Below are positions 37,224 through 38,202 of a stretch of DNA of 38,202 nucleotides, piece by piece (positions within the stretch are counted from its first letter, which is position 1; the number at the start of each line of letters is the position of its first letter). Made by a program: the position numbers and the translations under genes. The notes beneath the pieces are model-generated. The model saw only the letters and a list, made by a program, of their open reading frames with translations, did not search any database and was not told where the DNA came from. Source of the DNA: Terramyces sp. JEL0728 (Eukaryota > Chytridiomycota > Chytridiomycetes > Rhizophydiales > Terramycetaceae). The stretch covers positions 1 to 38,202 of the forward strand of contig JADIIU010000118.1 of assembly GCA_027603945.1 (NCBI GenBank), in the 5' to 3' direction.

Positions 37224-38202
37224 CTATAGGCAACTGCACGCAGCCGATTCAGCAGTCAAAAAGGTACTAAAATGAGGTTGCCAGTCCCACTTGAAACTGC
37301 CTTTTTTGTGTTGAGCTTCTATAAAGTAATTCCAATAGCTTCTATATTCTCCCTCTGCATATTTGATGCCCAAAAGATTATCCAGAGTGAATTTTGTCAT
37401 TGGAGATGATTGCATCCAAGTCTTCTGGATTCATTGCACCAACAATCAAAGCCAGCAAGTAAAATCCTTTGGAGAATGGAAATGCAAGACCTTGATCCTC
37501 CAATACTTCCTTTTTTTCATCGTGATAATCATCATATTCTGAGCAGTATGAAGCCCATTCTTCACAATCTTTCATCCATTCCACATCTGCATCTTCTCCA
37601 GTGCAGCTAACAAAAGTAACTGGGTTATCTTGGGGATTCGGGCGGTTGGTAACTAGTTGCACAATTTGATCTATTGCTGTTTTCCCACCATTTGGTACTC
37701 CATCTCCAAAAAAGTATCTAATAGTTCGCTGTCCAGGAAAAGAGTCTCTAATCTGGTGTACCGCCTGAAGGATTATTGAGGAATCCCTGTTCAATCTGTT
37801 TGGTCGCCAAATCTAAAAACTGTTGTGGTGAACTGGAAACTCTAACAATACGAATCAGATCGTGTCTATTCAAGAATCTTATATAAATATTCTGAGGTGT
37901 AGGAACATGGACCAGTATATTGAATATTTCCAACAATCGCTCTTTGGCTTCTTCCCATCTGGTCATTTTACTTCCATTTGGATGTTTTGAATCAGTCTCG
38001 GTGTACATTGACCCGCTGTCATCAATCAAGAATTCCATATTGTTGAAAGTTTGCAATTCAAACAATTTCGATAGCAGTCCTAATGGTACCTCGTACTTGT
38101 TGAACAATTGTCCAATTTCATTGAATGCTGTATCTGGCGCCAATCCTACTGATTTGCAATAGTCGTCATCCTTGATAATCTCAAATGATGCTTTCGTGGA
38201 TT
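37224..38202 (-). CDS. von Willebrand A-domain protein, partial, frame broken twice
   Basis: Three minus-strand frames together encode one protein whose N-terminus lies beyond 38202. Frame 1 (38202-37748): MEFLIDDSGSMYTETDS with the MIDAS motif DxSxS, ending NNPSGGTPD-TAG. Frame 2 (~37794-37378): ILQAVHQIRDSFPGQ, TIRYFFGDGVPNGG, NPQDNPVTFVSCTGED, ...MNPEDLDAI. Frame 3 (~37415-37224): PMTKFTLDNLLGIKYAEGEY, ending at TAG. Both changes skip one base (or reflect loss of 2 mod 3 bases), and neither can be explained by a usable short GT-AG intron: the second overlap contains no GT at all. It is therefore a pseudogene, an assembly error, or a case of frameshifting. VWA proteins of this kind bind ligands in a metal-dependent way; the role is unknown. 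Bacterial-looking relatives exist, but spliced genes surround it. Confidence 0.7.

Noticed and set aside
37760..37775. A 16-nt GT-AG 'intron' that restores frame in the VWA gene
   Set aside because: It deletes the conserved GGTP loop and following helix, has no branch motif and is shorter than any other intron.
1..38202. Bacterial origin or recent bacterial insertion (epimerase, AT3, VWA and Usp look bacterial)
   Set aside because: The epimerase gene carries the same mini-introns as its neighbours, and eukaryotic core genes and TATA boxes lie on all sides; older transfer remains possible.
1..38202. Nucleomorph genome, suggested by the intron size
   Set aside because: Glycogen debranching enzyme, secreted proteins, ABC exporters and spaced accessory genes do not fit a nucleomorph's reduced gene set.
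1..38202. tRNA, rRNA, CRISPR and transposon signatures
   Set aside because: None recognised on reading the intergenic regions; a tRNA/Rfam scan would be needed to exclude small RNA genes.

Overview
This is a gene-dense eukaryotic nuclear segment, probably from an opisthokont on the fungal side (a chytrid-like or other early-diverging fungus is my best guess; the lineage cannot be proved from the window). Support: spliceosomal GT-AG introns, TATA boxes, polyadenylation-type AATAAA, an eukaryotic-type fused glycogen debranching enzyme, the nucleolar helicase Dbp10/DDX54, MRP-type ABC transporters, Golgi-type membrane-anchored glycosyltransferases, and a DOMON-cytochrome b561 protein. Convergent neighbours are only about 30-115 bp apart.

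The most striking property is intron size. Reconstructing eight genes exon by exon gives 27 introns, of which 23 are 19, 20 or 21 nt long. All have a GTA- or GTT-type donor, nearly all a TAAT/TAAC-like branch motif close to the 3' end, and a final AG. Removing them restores conserved family residues, and for the six spliced genes complete in the window gives exon sums divisible by three. Special cases: one 45-nt intron that is exactly two abutting unit-size introns (debranching enzyme), one stop-free 21-nt intron hidden inside the ABC signature motif of a transporter, and two introns ending TAATAGTAG where the first AG appears to be skipped.

Layout. 1-3567: MRP-type ABC transporter (minus, 3' end outside the window). 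3796-5836: small minus-strand genes: an unknown 77-aa ORF, an acidic four-exon protein, a secreted Cys-rich protein and a tentative membrane Cys-rich protein. 6072-8673 (plus): short-chain dehydrogenase, a weak small ORF, a membrane LRR protein. 8708-13487 (minus): glycogen debranching enzyme in six exons. 13947-24656: acyltransferase-3 membrane protein, GT17 glycosyltransferase, Dbp10 helicase, GT25-like glycosyltransferase, and a fused UDP-GlcNAc 2-epimerase/glycosyltransferase; apart from the helicase these look like a surface or secretory glycan set. 24566-28998: a recent 2.2-kb tandem duplication, each copy carrying a DOMON-b561 gene (plus) and a universal stress protein gene (minus), plus a duplicated 3' scrap of the epimerase fusion. 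29401-33134: a second MRP-type ABC transporter. 33207-34769 (minus): ArsB/CitMHS-type transporter. 35730-36896: secreted protein distantly like plant PHI-1/EXORDIUM with a C-terminal Cys-rich module. 37224-38202 (minus): von Willebrand A-domain protein, broken by two same-direction frameshifts and running off the window.

Several genes have a TATA-like box 30-41 nt upstream of the chosen ATG. This helped choose starts and suggests extremely short 5' leaders. No rRNA, tRNA, CRISPR array or transposon was recognised by eye.
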